DNA of 64,000 bases, from NCBI RefSeq assembly GCF_000293805.1, contig NZ_AMBZ01000002.1, positions 457,001 through 521,000 on the forward strand, written 5' to 3'. The translations under genes and the position numbers were made by a program. The DNA comes from Paenibacillus alvei DSM 29. GTDB taxonomy: Bacteria; Bacillota; Bacilli; Paenibacillales; Paenibacillaceae. Shown here piece by piece: positions 38,013 through 46,656 of the stretch; positions within the stretch are counted from its first letter, which is position 1; each line of letters opens with the position of its first letter. Under the pieces are notes generated by a model. It was given only the letters and a program-made list of their open reading frames with translations, had not been told where the DNA came from and made no database searches.

Positions 38013-38109
38013 CTTATGGAATGGACATATGAAAATGAAATATCGAATGAACGGTTCGTCTTCGGCTTCCTGCTCATACCCCCACTCCTTCTCAACATGA
38101 TTTCCACCT

Positions 38110-38138
38110 ATTGTAAAGAAACCATATATAAAAATCAA
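38110..38138 (-). promoter_or_regulatory. Sigma-A promoter for the pyrH-like leader
   Basis: TTGATT (38138-38133), 17-base spacer, TACAAT (38115-38110) on the minus strand. Confidence 0.65.
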
Positions 38139-38154
38139 CATGATCTAGATCACA
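38139..38154 (-). promoter_or_regulatory. Fnr/Crp-like palindrome next to the pyrH leader promoter
   Basis: TGTGA-TCTAGA-TCATG on the minus strand is close to TGTGAnnnnnnTCACA and contains the perfect 12-mer TGATCTAGATCA. Its centre is about 43 bases before the predicted start point, near the class II activator position. Confidence 0.4.
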
Positions 38155-38220
38155 CTTGCTGCCTCATGACAACAAGGCTGCTATCCTGCTCTGCCACGCC
38201 GTTACTTACACGACTGAGCG

Positions 38221-38607
38221 TCATTCTTCGCCCTCGATCCCCAGTCCCTGCTTGATCTGATTCATTCGCATTTTTCCCCACTCATACATCATTTCCACGA
38301 GGGGCAGGAGCGTCATGCCGAGCTCCGTCATGGAATACTCGACCTTAGGCGGCACCTCGGGATACACCTCCCGATGCACAATTCCATCCTCCATCAGCTC
38401 GCGCAACTGATTGGTCAGTATTTTATGAGATACCTTCGGGAATAAGCGCTGGAGATCACTGAAGCGATGGGGGCCTTCGACGCCCAAGTGCCAGAGAATG
38501 ACAACCTTCCACTTTCCACTAATAATGGACAGCGTCAATTCCTTCTCACAGTTAAAATCACCATTCACGATTTTCTTTTTTATTTCTTCTCGCAATGTAT
38601 CTGACAT
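38221..38607 (-). CDS. HxlR-family transcriptional regulator
   Basis: 128 residues from the ATG at 38607 behind AAGGAG; the longer frame to 38712 has no RBS. Winged helix of the MarR-like HxlR type: [20 protein letters not shown] with the conserved early cysteine, [25 protein letters not shown], and the wing [17 protein letters not shown]. Members such as YodB and HypR sense disulfide or electrophile stress through that cysteine. It is divergent from the PfpI-like gene, its probable target. Confidence 0.9.
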   Translation of the reverse strand: MSDTLREEIKKKIVNGDFNCEKELTLSIISGKWKVVILWHLGVEGPHRFSDLQRLFPKVSHKILTNQLRELMEDGIVHREVYPEVPPKVEYSMTELGMTLLPLVEMMYEWGKMRMNQIKQGLGIEGEE

Positions 38608-38635
38608 CGATTCGCAACTCCTTATTTCTTCAATA

Positions 38636-38654
38636 AGTAACCTATAGGTAACCT
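38636..38654. promoter_or_regulatory. Probable HxlR operator
   Basis: AGTAACCTATAGGTAACCT contains the perfect palindrome ACCTATAGGT and a direct repeat GTAACCT. It lies in the divergent region just upstream of the hxlR-type start. Confidence 0.4.
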
Positions 38655-38829
38655 CCGCACAAAAAAGTGCATTCTTCACAGGATGGGAGAGCGTCGGTAC
38701 AATAAGACACATCTTACAGCAATGATCGCAACATCAAGTCCACTTTATATTCAGTAGTGGTTCAGCACGTGCTGCAGCACGGATCTGACACCAGCTTAAC
38801 TGTGTACCACAAATAGGAGGCCATATTTT

Positions 38830-39347
38830 ATGAATAAAAAGCTTTATTTATTATACCACCTGAACGATTCAATGAAGATGAGCTGTTCCAGCCAAAAGCT
38901 GCCTTAGAGCAGGCAGGAGTGAACGTCACGATTGCCAGCACCACAACCGGCGAGATCACAGGCGACTTTCAAGGCAAAGCCACGGCAGAAGTCATCTTCT
39001 CCGATGTGTCCGCAACTGATTATGACGTTGTTGCTGTAATCGGCGGCTCTGGCACGAACGATTATCTATGGGATAACAAGGAGCTGCAGCAATACTTGAA
39101 GCAAGCGCATCAGGAACGCGTGCTTGTATCCGGCATTTGCGCAGGCGCTGTTACGGTAGCCCGTACTGGACTGCTTACAGACAGAGAAGCGACATGCTAC
39201 CCGCTTGATATCCAAATTGACCAATTGAAAGATAACAATGTCACGTATATCGCCCAGCATGTGGTCGCTCATGATGATATTATTACCGCCGACGGCCCGG
39301 ATGGCGCCGCACAATTCGGTGCAAGCTTGGTACAAGCGCTCGACTAA
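38830..39347 (+). pseudogene. DJ-1/PfpI family protein, frameshifted at codon 4
   Basis: ATGAATAAAAAG at 38830 follows AGGAGG, but the frame goes wrong at once. One more A in the five-A run 38836-38840 gives MNKKALFIIPPERFNEDELF and a complete 172-residue PfpI protein. The nucleophile-elbow cysteine is in GICAGAV, preceded by VVAVIGGSGTNDY, with the VAHDDIITADGPDGA end motif. DJ-1/PfpI proteins act as glyoxalase/deglycase or stress proteins. As written, only internal starts (for example GTG at 38919) remain and the first strand is lost. Confidence 0.82.
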
Positions 39348-39421
39348 TCAACTACCTGTATCCTGTATGCAAAAATAAGAAGCCTTCGGATCAGCTTGAG
39401 CTGCCGAAGACTTCCCTAAAC

Positions 39422-39470
39422 AAAAGACGCTCCTCAACTTATCATAACGGCAAGCGGTGGAGCGTCTTTC
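39422..39470 (-). terminator. Terminator of the ferredoxin-NADP reductase gene
   Basis: On the minus strand AAGACGCTCC pairs with GGAGCGTCTT, followed by TTG; it sits just after the stop codon. Confidence 0.7.
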
Positions 39471-39473
39471 TAT

Positions 39474-40532
39474 TTATGAATTCATCATCTGCTTCACCAG
39501 TTCGCGGTTGCGTTCCTTAAACACATCGTTGTGGGAAGATACCATTCCCCAGCTTTTAGCATCCGGCTGAATGAATTGCTTCGCCTTGTTCACCGCGTTG
39601 GCCGCATCCTGGAAGGCGCCTGCGATTAAGTGCAGCTTCCCATCATGATGCAAAATATCCCCTGCTGCATACAGACCCGGAATCGAAGATTCACTGCTGG
39701 CATTGCCCGCTACATAGAAGTCCTCTACCTGCTCAATCTTCAATGCACTGTTGCCAATCAGGCTTGAATCCCGCTCATAGCCATGGTTAATAATCACTTC
39801 ATCAATCGGCAATATCGCAGTCTCGCCTGTCGCTTGATTCGTCAGTTCTACTCGTTCGATCGTCTCATGGTTGTCCGCTGCAATCAGCTTCGTAATGGAA
39901 GTATTAAAAAAGCATGCTATAGAGCTGTTCATCAACTGCGTAATCGTTGCCTCGTGACCGGACAAAGACTCCTTATCCTTCCGATACGTCAAATATACCT
40001 TCTTCGCAACCGGCTCCAACTCGTTCGCCCAGTCAATTGCAGAATTGCCGCCACCTGAAATGACCACAACTTTATCCTTAAACTTTCGGAGCGATTTCAC
40101 CGTATAATTCAAATTCGTAACTTCGAAGCGCTCCGCACCCTCAATATCAAGCTTGGTTGGGTTCAAAATTCCGCCGCCAACTGCCACGATGACCGTCTTG
40201 GAGTAATGTTTTCGGCCAGAGGTTGCTTCCAGAACAAAAATGCCATCCTCATTGCGAGCAATCGATACGATTTTCTCATTAAGCACAACCTCAGGGTCGA
40301 ACGTCAACCCCTGCGCCACCATTTGCTTAATTAGCTGCGCTCCTGTGACCGGTGTTAGTCCGCCAACATCCCAGATCATTTTCTCTGGATATACATGCAC
40401 CTTGCCGCCAAGCTGAGGCTGATACTCAATCAGCTTTGTTTTCATTTCACGAAGTCCACTATAAAAAGCAGAGTACAGCCCTGCTGGGCCCCCTCCAATT
40501 ACCGTTACATCAAATAATTGTTCCTGATCCAT
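39474..40532 (-). CDS. Ferredoxin/flavodoxin-NADP+ reductase (YumC/YcgT type)
   Basis: 352 residues from MDQEQLFDVTVIGG at 40532; the frame runs further upstream, but that part overlaps the Fur-box region. A thioredoxin-reductase-like fold lacks the CxxC. FAD motif GGGPAGLYSAFYSG is at about 12-25, the NADPH motif ISGGGNSAIDWA at about 160-171, and GLYAAGDI lies near the C-terminus. It reduces ferredoxin or flavodoxin, or a bound ferric siderophore, with NADPH. The Fur box in its promoter and the divergent siderophore operon point to a role in iron release, like YcgT. Confidence 0.88.
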   Translation of the reverse strand: MDQEQLFDVTVIGGGPAGLYSAFYSGLREMKTKLIEYQPQLGGKVHVYPEKMIWDVGGLTPVTGAQLIKQMVAQGLTFDPEVVLNEKIVSIARNEDGIFVLEATSGRKHYSKTVIVAVGGGILNPTKLDIEGAERFEVTNLNYTVKSLRKFKDKVVVISGGGNSAIDWANELEPVAKKVYLTYRKDKESLSGHEATITQLMNSSIACFFNTSITKLIAADNHETIERVELTNQATGETAILPIDEVIINHGYERDSSLIGNSALKIEQVEDFYVAGNASSESSIPGLYAAGDILHHDGKLHLIAGAFQDAANAVNKAKQFIQPDAKSWGMVSSHNDVFKERNRELVKQMMNS

Positions 40533-40564
40533 TTCCCCTTCACTCCTCAGAAACCTATTGGTAT

Positions 40565-40579
40565 TGATTATCATTATCA
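40565..40579 (-). promoter_or_regulatory. Fur box for the reductase gene
   Basis: TGATTAT-C-ATTATCA is a 7-1-7 Fur site with one mismatch. It directly follows the -10 element of the reductase promoter. Confidence 0.75.
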
Positions 40580-40608
40580 ATGATATCCGATTCATCACCC
40601 TTTTACAA
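40580..40608 (-). promoter_or_regulatory. Sigma-A promoter of the reductase gene
   Basis: TTGTAA (40608-40603), 17-base spacer, TATCAT (40585-40580) on the minus strand. Confidence 0.6.
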
Positions 40609-40620
40609 CAAAAATTACTA

Positions 40621-40649
40621 TTGACATCCGATATACAGGAATTTATATT
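40621..40649 (+). promoter_or_regulatory. Sigma-A promoter of the siderophore ABC operon
   Basis: TTGACA, 17-base spacer, TATATT; near consensus and followed by the Fur box at 40666-40682. Confidence 0.75.
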
Positions 40650-40665
40650 ATGGAAAGATATGATC

Positions 40666-40682
40666 TTGATAATCATTATCAA
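40666..40682 (+). promoter_or_regulatory. Fur box of the siderophore ABC operon
   Basis: TTGATAAT-C-ATTATCAA is a perfect 8-1-8 inverted repeat matching the Bacillus Fur consensus, about 10-27 bases after the expected start point. Confidence 0.85.
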
Positions 40683-40728
40683 TTAATGTCGATAACGCTC
40701 GTTCGTTTCCATAAATGGAGGTTGAAGC

Positions 40729-41529
40729 ATGGCTCGCCTATATACAGATGATTTAAGCATTGGTTATGGTGAACGCTTAATTGTCAAAAATCTCAGTGTC
40801 CCTATCCCCGATAAAAAGATCACAACGATCATTGGCTCCAATGGATGCGGTAAATCTACACTGCTGAAAGCAATTACTCGCATTATCCCTCACCAATCCG
40901 GGAATGTCATTCTCGACGGAGGGAATATTGCGAAAGAAAATACAAAGCTGTTGGCGAAGAAGATGGCTATTCTGCCCCAAACCCCGGAAAGTGCAAGCGG
41001 GTTAACGGTTGGCGAGCTCGTTTCTTATGGCCGATTCCCATATCAGCGCGGCTTCGGACGCTTAACGAAGAGGGATATCGAGGTCATCGACTGGGCATTG
41101 GAAATGACCGGGACGATTGATTTTAAATATCGCCCTGTAGACGCCCTCTCCGGCGGTCAGCGCCAGCGCGTCTGGATCGCAATGGCCCTCGCTCAAGAGA
41201 CTGAGATCATCTTCCTCGATGAGCCGACAACGTATTTGGACATGGCTCATCAGCTTGAAGTATTAGAGCTGCTGCAGCGCCTGAATGAAGAGCAGGAACG
41301 CACCATTGTCATGGTTCTCCATGATCTGAACCAAGCGGCTCGATTCGCTGACTACATCATCGCAATGAAGAATGGCGAAATCGTTAAGGCAGGCGATTGT
41401 GAAGAGGTTATGACCTCAGACGTACTGAAAAAGGTGTTTCAAATCGACGCTGAAATCGGACGGGATCCCCGAACGAACAAGCCGATGTGTATCACATATA
41501 ACTTAATTAAAGGAGCAACAGCATCATGA
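40729..41529 (+). CDS. fhuC: Ferric-siderophore ABC transporter ATPase (FhuC-like)
   Basis: 266 residues behind AATGGAGG. Walker A is IIGSNGCGKSTLL, the Q-loop is in AILPQTPE, the signature is LSGGQRQR, and Walker B is IIFLDEPTTYLD with MVLHDLNQAARFAD, all of the FecE/FhuC type. It powers uptake through the two FecCD permeases that follow. Its stop overlaps the start of the binding-protein gene (ATGA). Expression is Fur-controlled through the site at 40666. Confidence 0.93.
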   Translation: MARLYTDDLSIGYGERLIVKNLSVPIPDKKITTIIGSNGCGKSTLLKAITRIIPHQSGNVILDGGNIAKENTKLLAKKMAILPQTPESASGLTVGELVSYGRFPYQRGFGRLTKRDIEVIDWALEMTGTIDFKYRPVDALSGGQRQRVWIAMALAQETEIIFLDEPTTYLDMAHQLEVLELLQRLNEEQERTIVMVLHDLNQAARFADYIIAMKNGEIVKAGDCEEVMTSDVLKKVFQIDAEIGRDPRTNKPMCITYNLIKGATAS

Positions 41530-42455
41530 AAAAGTGGTTCATCCCCTTTATGCTCATATTTGTGCTTGCAATTAGCGCCTGCGCAAGCCCTGCTGCCGAG
41601 CCGAAGAAAGATGCGGCAGAGAACAAAGAAAGCAAATCCGGCACAATTACGTACCAATCCGAAAATGGGCCAGTCGAGGTTCCTGCTGATCCGAAGCGCG
41701 TTGTTGTATTGGCATCCTTCGCTGGTAATGTCATGGCGCTGAACGTAAATGTAGTCGGAGTAGATGCATGGGCGAAGCAGAATCCTCGCTTTGAGTCCAA
41801 ATTGAAAGATGTTGCAGAAGTGTCTGATGAGAACCTGGAGAAGATTATTGAACTGAATCCGGACCTGATCATCGGATTGTCGGGCATTAAAAACGCAGAC
41901 AAGCTGAAGCAAATTGCCCCTACCGTTACTTTCACTTACGGCAAGGTCGATTATTTAACACAGCATCTGGAGATCGGCAAGCTTTTGAACAAAGAAGCGG
42001 AAGCGAAAGCTTGGATCGACGACTTCAAGAAGCGTGCTGAACAAGCTGGCAAAGACATTAAAGCCAAAATCGGTGAAAATGCTACTGTTTCGGTTATCGA
42101 GAACTTCAATAAGCAATTGTATGTGTACGGCAACAACTGGGGCCGTGGAACGGAGATTCTGTACCAAGCGATGAAGCTGAACATGCCGGAGAAAGTCAAA
42201 GAAAAAGCGTTGGGACCTGGCTACTTCGCACTCTCTACTGAGGTTCTTCCGCAATTCGCAGGCGATTATGTCATTCTCAGTAAGAACAAAGCTGGCGACA
42301 ATTCATTCCAAGAAACGGAATCGTATAAAAATATCCCTGCCGTGAAGAACAATCGCGTGTTCGAGGTTAATATGAATGAATTCTATTTCAATGACCCGCT
42401 CACATTGGACTTCCAATTGGAGACATTCAGTACAGATTTCGCGGCAAGCAAGTAA
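41526..42455 (+). CDS. fhuD: Iron-hydroxamate siderophore-binding lipoprotein (FhuD2-like)
   Basis: 309 residues. The lipobox AISAC puts the lipidated cysteine at about 20. The class III binding-protein fold contains KRVVVLASFAGNVMALNV, LNPDLIIGLSG, LYVYGNNWGRGTEILYQA and FYFNDPLTLDF, and these last two align with S. aureus FhuD2, a hydroxamate receptor. Ferrichrome- or ferrioxamine-type ligands are therefore likely. A strong hairpin follows the gene and may raise its expression relative to the permeases. Confidence 0.88.
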   Translation: MKKWFIPFMLIFVLAISACASPAAEPKKDAAENKESKSGTITYQSENGPVEVPADPKRVVVLASFAGNVMALNVNVVGVDAWAKQNPRFESKLKDVAEVSDENLEKIIELNPDLIIGLSGIKNADKLKQIAPTVTFTYGKVDYLTQHLEIGKLLNKEAEAKAWIDDFKKRAEQAGKDIKAKIGENATVSVIENFNKQLYVYGNNWGRGTEILYQAMKLNMPEKVKEKALGPGYFALSTEVLPQFAGDYVILSKNKAGDNSFQETESYKNIPAVKNNRVFEVNMNEFYFNDPLTLDFQLETFSTDFAASK

Positions 42456-42460
42456 CGTCT

Positions 42461-42496
42461 GGAAAAGGAATTCTTATTTTTAAGAATTCCTTTTCC
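42461..42496 (+). terminator. Perfect 16-bp hairpin between fhuD and fhuB
   Basis: GGAAAAGGAATTCTTA and its exact complement flank a TTTT loop. The 3' arm is T-rich without a long T-tail, so it is more likely an mRNA-stabilising or partial-termination element that allows more binding protein than permease. Confidence 0.7.
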
Positions 42497-42534
42497 TGTA
42501 TTCTAAGCGCCATTACTAGAAAGGGACATTATGC

Positions 42535-43545
42535 ATGGTCAACTCGAATCAACATACGATTCCATTTGTGGTCAAGTTAATCGTGGGAATCCTCATATGT
42601 GCAGGGACGTTTGTCGTGGCTATGGTATTTGGAGCCGCTGACACTTCGTTGCGCGATGTGTGGCTTGCCCTTACGTCAAATGAGACAAGCGACAACATTG
42701 CCGTTTTGCGGGATATTCGCCTTCCCCGCGAAGTCGGTGCGATGGTCGTCGGTGCCGCCCTGGCTGTTGCTGGTGCGATTATGCAGGGCATGACGCGCAA
42801 CCCGCTTGCTGATCCTGGCTTACTGGGGCTTACAGCCGGCGCCAACGCAGCACTGGCCATTACATTGGCATGGATTCCTTCCGCCAATTATTATGCAATT
42901 ACGATTGCCTGCTTCATTGGTGCAGCGGTTGGCGCATTTATCGTATTCGGCATCGGTGCGATGAAGAAAGGCGGGTTCTCCCCGCTTCGAATCGTGCTGG
43001 CCGGTGCAGCCGTCACAGCATTTCTTGTTGCAATAGCGGAAGGAACAGGGCTTTATTTTAAGCTATCCCGGGAAATTTCCTTATGGACAGCAGGCGGCCT
43101 CATTGGCACCAATTGGAGTCAGCTTCAAATTATCGTTCCCGTCATCCTCATCGGCATATTGATCGCTATCGGTTTTTCCAGACAACTGACGATTTTAAGC
43201 TTGAATGAAGAGGTCGCTGTGGGATTAGGTCAAAAAACACTAATGGTAAAGATCATCCTATTTATCGTGATTGTTCTGCTTGCCGGAGCATCTGTAGCAC
43301 TTGTCGGCAATATGGCCTTTATTGGACTAATGATTCCTCACATTGTACGTGCTATGGTCGGCACTGATTATCGATTTATTCTGCCAATGTCCGTCTTTAC
43401 GGGCGCTGCCTTCATGCTGCTTGCCGATACGCTTGGACGAACAATCAATAGCCCGTACGAGACACCTGTAGCAGCCATCGTTGCCATGCTTGGCCTGCCC
43501 TTCTTCCTGTTCATTGTACATAAAGGAGGCAAAGCATTCTCATGA
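42535..43545 (+). CDS. fhuB: Siderophore ABC permease (FecCD/FhuB-like)
   Basis: 336 residues with about ten helices. FecCD hallmarks are LRDIRLPREVGAMVVGAALAVAG, MQGMTRNPLADPGLLGL and FIGLMIPHIVRAMVG (the coupling-helix region), with GRTINSPYETPVA at the end. It forms a heterodimeric channel with the next gene product. The start overlaps nothing but the stop overlaps the next ATG by 4 bases. Confidence 0.92.
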   Translation: MVNSNQHTIPFVVKLIVGILICAGTFVVAMVFGAADTSLRDVWLALTSNETSDNIAVLRDIRLPREVGAMVVGAALAVAGAIMQGMTRNPLADPGLLGLTAGANAALAITLAWIPSANYYAITIACFIGAAVGAFIVFGIGAMKKGGFSPLRIVLAGAAVTAFLVAIAEGTGLYFKLSREISLWTAGGLIGTNWSQLQIIVPVILIGILIAIGFSRQLTILSLNEEVAVGLGQKTLMVKIILFIVIVLLAGASVALVGNMAFIGLMIPHIVRAMVGTDYRFILPMSVFTGAAFMLLADTLGRTINSPYETPVAAIVAMLGLPFFLFIVHKGGKAFS

Positions 43546-44549
43546 TCTTACCCTCTCTGTTGAGAAAGCAGCGGCTTATTCTCGTATTGCTGCTCGGGCT
43601 TATTCTACTAACTGTCATCGTCGGAATGGGTCTCGGATACTCATCACTGTCCTATGATCGGCTGCTCCCTACCCTGCTTGGGCAGGGGACGTTCAAGGAG
43701 GACTTCGTGCTGTTTTCTATCCGAATGCCTCGCATCCTGATTACACTCCTATCCGGCATGGCCTTAGCTTTATCAGGTGCCATCCTGCAAGGCGTAACAC
43801 GCAACGATCTGGCCGATCCCGGCATACTCGGAATTAATGCTGGCGCCGGTGTATCTATTTCGGTGTTCTTCCTGTTCGTTCCCATAGACATGGGCTCATT
43901 CGCATATATGCTGCCTCTTGTCGCCTTTGTCGGGGCTGTGATTACGGCAGCTCTTATCTATTTGTTCTCGTACAAACGTACTGCGGGACTGCAGCCTGTA
44001 AGGCTGGTGCTGACTGGAGTCGGTTTCTCCATGGCGCTGTCAGGAACAATGATTGTGCTTATCTCCTCGTCGGAACGGGCCAAAGTGGATTTCATCTCTA
44101 GATGGCTTGCGGGGAATATATGGGGAGCGGACTGGCCATTCATCTGGGCAATACTGCCTTGGTTGGTTATTTTGATCCCCTATACGTTATATAAGGCCAA
44201 CCGCCTGAACCTGCTGGCGCTTAATGAGCCTGTAGCTATTGGTGTAGGGGTATCCATCGAGAAGGAAAGACTGACCCTGCTGCTTGCTGCCGTTGCACTT
44301 GCTGGCGCGGCTGTCTCCGTGGCTGGAGGAATCGCCTTTATTGGATTAATGGCTCCGCATATTGCCAGAGCATTGGTTGGTCCAAGGCACCAGTTGTTCC
44401 TCCCCGTAGCGATTTTGCTCGGGGGCTGGATGCTGCTGCTCGCGGATACGATCGGGCGCAATATTCTTGAGCCTGACGGCATTCCGGTCGGAATCGTTGT
44501 CGCATTAATCGGTGCGCCATACTTTGTCTATTTATTATTGAAAAAGTAG
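43542..44549 (+). CDS. fhuG: Siderophore ABC permease (FecCD/FhuG-like)
   Basis: 335 residues, ten-helix FecCD permease: SIRMPRILITLLSGMALALSGA, LQGVTRNDLADPGILGI, FIGLMAPHIARALVGPRH and GRNILEPDGIPVGIV. It is the second half of the permease pair and the last gene of the operon, which ends at 44561-44598. Confidence 0.92.
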   Translation: MILPSLLRKQRLILVLLLGLILLTVIVGMGLGYSSLSYDRLLPTLLGQGTFKEDFVLFSIRMPRILITLLSGMALALSGAILQGVTRNDLADPGILGINAGAGVSISVFFLFVPIDMGSFAYMLPLVAFVGAVITAALIYLFSYKRTAGLQPVRLVLTGVGFSMALSGTMIVLISSSERAKVDFISRWLAGNIWGADWPFIWAILPWLVILIPYTLYKANRLNLLALNEPVAIGVGVSIEKERLTLLLAAVALAGAAVSVAGGIAFIGLMAPHIARALVGPRHQLFLPVAILLGGWMLLLADTIGRNILEPDGIPVGIVVALIGAPYFVYLLLKK

Positions 44550-44560
44550 TTTAGTATGAT

Positions 44561-44598
44561 GACCCTCCTACTCTTGCATAGAGTTGAAGGGTCTTTTT
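44561..44598 (+). terminator. Terminator of the siderophore operon
   Basis: GACCCT pairs with AGGGTC, with an inner ACTCT/AGAGT stem, followed by TTTTT. Confidence 0.8.
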
Positions 44599-44698
44599 AT
44601 ATGCTCACGAACTGGCGCAACGAACTGGACGTCTAATCTGCTGTCGTGGCTTTTTCCTATTGATGATCTATTAGGTGAATATATCGAACAGAACGGTT

Positions 44699-45505
44699 TC
44701 ATAGCTGCTCCATGTACTTTTTAGGCGTAAACGTACTGAATTCCTTGAACTCCTTAATGAAATGATTCTGATCATAATACCCCAGCTCTATCATCTCTTC
44801 CATAGCGCCTTCATAATTCGCATGCAGCAATGCGTCCAATACATGCTGGAAACGAACGATACGGCTGAATAACTTCGGCGACATGCCTACATATTCATGG
44901 AATACCTTTGCAATGTACCGCGACGAATAACCTGTATGCTGCGATAAGCCGGACATGCTTCGTGAACCGCTGCTGCTAATGATTTGCTTCGTCACATGCT
45001 TGAGCCAAGGCGGTGTTTTGTCCTCTCCTTGGGTAAGCTGACGATAAAACGCTTCGAATATCGCGATTCTTGCTGGCATATTATTCGCTGCCGCAATCTG
45101 CTCCAAAAGGTTGGAGGAATTACTCATCACTTCGCCTAAGGGAATTTCGCGATCAGTGAACTCATAAGCCGGGTAGCGCAGCACATGTCTGCCATAGCCT
45201 GGGAAGAAGCGAATCGCGAACACATCACAGTTCCCTTGACGAAACCCTCCTGGCTTGCCCGAAGTAACCGATCCACAGACATTCGCGCTTGGATGATCCT
45301 GATCACAGCAAATCATAATATCAATACTGCCATCAGGCAATATCATCATCGGATGGTGGTTTGCTTCGTTTAGGGAGAACGTATAATACTGAACCCCCAT
45401 TGGTTTAGGATAAGCGGATAGCCGATTGTCGAAATAGTTCATCTGCTCCCGCTCAAAGGATGGCTGGTGAGGGAAATATCCCAAATTGTTGCGCAGTGCA
45501 TTCAT
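44699..45505 (-). CDS. AraC-family transcriptional regulator
   Basis: 268 residues behind GGGGG, ATG at 45505. The N-terminal effector domain (about 1-155, with MILPDGSIDIMICC and FAIRFFPGYG) is of the kind found in many AraC proteins of Paenibacillus. The C-terminal AraC helix-turn-helix pair (about 170-268) holds GLSQHTGYSSRYIAKVFHEYVGMSPK and IELGYYDQNHFIKEFK. It is divergent from the cystine-type importer and may regulate it; the effector is unknown. Confidence 0.85.
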   Translation of the reverse strand: MNALRNNLGYFPHQPSFEREQMNYFDNRLSAYPKPMGVQYYTFSLNEANHHPMMILPDGSIDIMICCDQDHPSANVCGSVTSGKPGGFRQGNCDVFAIRFFPGYGRHVLRYPAYEFTDREIPLGEVMSNSSNLLEQIAAANNMPARIAIFEAFYRQLTQGEDKTPPWLKHVTKQIISSSGSRSMSGLSQHTGYSSRYIAKVFHEYVGMSPKLFSRIVRFQHVLDALLHANYEGAMEEMIELGYYDQNHFIKEFKEFSTFTPKKYMEQL

Positions 45506-45750
45506 GACACCGATCCCCCTAATTTAATTTTTATATTTCCTATCGGATTAATTTAATTAAAATCAAATCTTCTGTGTGCTGTCAATCCTCAACTCCTCTT
45601 TCTCCCTGACAGCCGAAGGCTCTCCCCTCATAAACAATGTAAGGGCAGTTCCGATTTTTACTATAATTACGGGCCAATATCCTTTATGATGGCAAACAAA
45701 TAACCGTATAGGATTACTCGGATATAAAGATCGAGGGAGGAACGCCGAAT

Positions 45751-46608
45751 ATGAACAAAAAGAAAAGAGTGCTTTGGGCACTAACATTAACAACATTGGC
45801 ACTTGCCGTGATCGCAGCAGGATGCGGCAAGGCGCCTGACCAAGCGTTATCAACTGGCGACACAGGCGACACAAAGGTGAAGACACTGCTGGTCGGTACA
45901 AGCGGCGGACCGAAGCCTTATGTATATGTGGATCAAAATAATAACTTAGATGGCTATGACATTGCTGTTCTGAAGGAAATTGATAAGCAGCTTCCTCAAT
46001 ATGACATTCAGTTCGAAAAAACCGAATTCCCAAGCATATTTGCAGGCATCGACTCCGGACGCTATCAAATTGGCGCCAATAATATCACTAAGAAACCGGA
46101 ACGCGAAGAGAAGTATCTGTTCGGCAACGAATATTACTATTCCAATCGCACCGTGGTTGTTGTAAAGAAAGGTCGTACAGACATTGCATCAATCGATGAC
46201 CTTGCCGGAAAAACGATCCCAGTCAGTCCTGGCGGCGGGTTCGAGCAGCTGTTCGTTGAACAATTCAACAAGGAGCATCCGGGCAAAGAAATTAAGGCAG
46301 CATATACCGATCAAGATCAAATGAAGACCTATCAAGACATTGCTAACGGAACTGCCGATTTCACCTTTGCCGAAAAGGTTATGCTGAAGGACATTGAGAA
46401 GGAATATGGCATTGCTCTTGATACTGTAGAGCTTCCTAAGGAAGAAATCGAAAAGATTCAAAACCCGAAAGCCTACTTCATATTCAGCAAAACGGGCGAC
46501 GGCCCTGCCATTCGCGATGCATTCGACGGCGCGCTGCGCACACTGCTGGACAATGGCAAGCTAAAGGAACTGTCCATTCAATATTTAGGGGCCGACTATA
46601 CGAGGTAA
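45751..46608 (+). CDS. Cystine-type amino-acid ABC transporter binding lipoprotein (TcyJ/TcyK-like)
   Basis: 285 residues, with signal peptide and lipobox VIAAGC (about residue 25). The class II binding fold has PKPYVYVDQNNNLDGYDIAVLKEI, FEKTEFPSIFAGIDSGRYQIGANN, TKKPEREEKYLFGNEYYYSN and IDDLAGKTIPVSPG, which is closest to TcyJ/TcyK L-cystine receptors. GAGGGAGG precedes the ATG. It is the first gene of a three-gene importer with a dioxygenase gene behind it. Confidence 0.88.
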   Translation: MNKKKRVLWALTLTTLALAVIAAGCGKAPDQALSTGDTGDTKVKTLLVGTSGGPKPYVYVDQNNNLDGYDIAVLKEIDKQLPQYDIQFEKTEFPSIFAGIDSGRYQIGANNITKKPEREEKYLFGNEYYYSNRTVVVVKKGRTDIASIDDLAGKTIPVSPGGGFEQLFVEQFNKEHPGKEIKAAYTDQDQMKTYQDIANGTADFTFAEKVMLKDIEKEYGIALDTVELPKEEIEKIQNPKAYFIFSKTGDGPAIRDAFDGALRTLLDNGKLKELSIQYLGADYTR

Positions 46609-46656
46609 CAAAGAAGCACAGTTCCATTCCAAATATCCATAAAGAAGTGATGCGCG

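Noticed and set aside
45531-45725. CymR-type boxes (CCTATCGG, CCGTATAGG) upstream of the cystine-type importer
   Set aside because: I cannot recall the consensus firmly enough, and the strings are short; not called.
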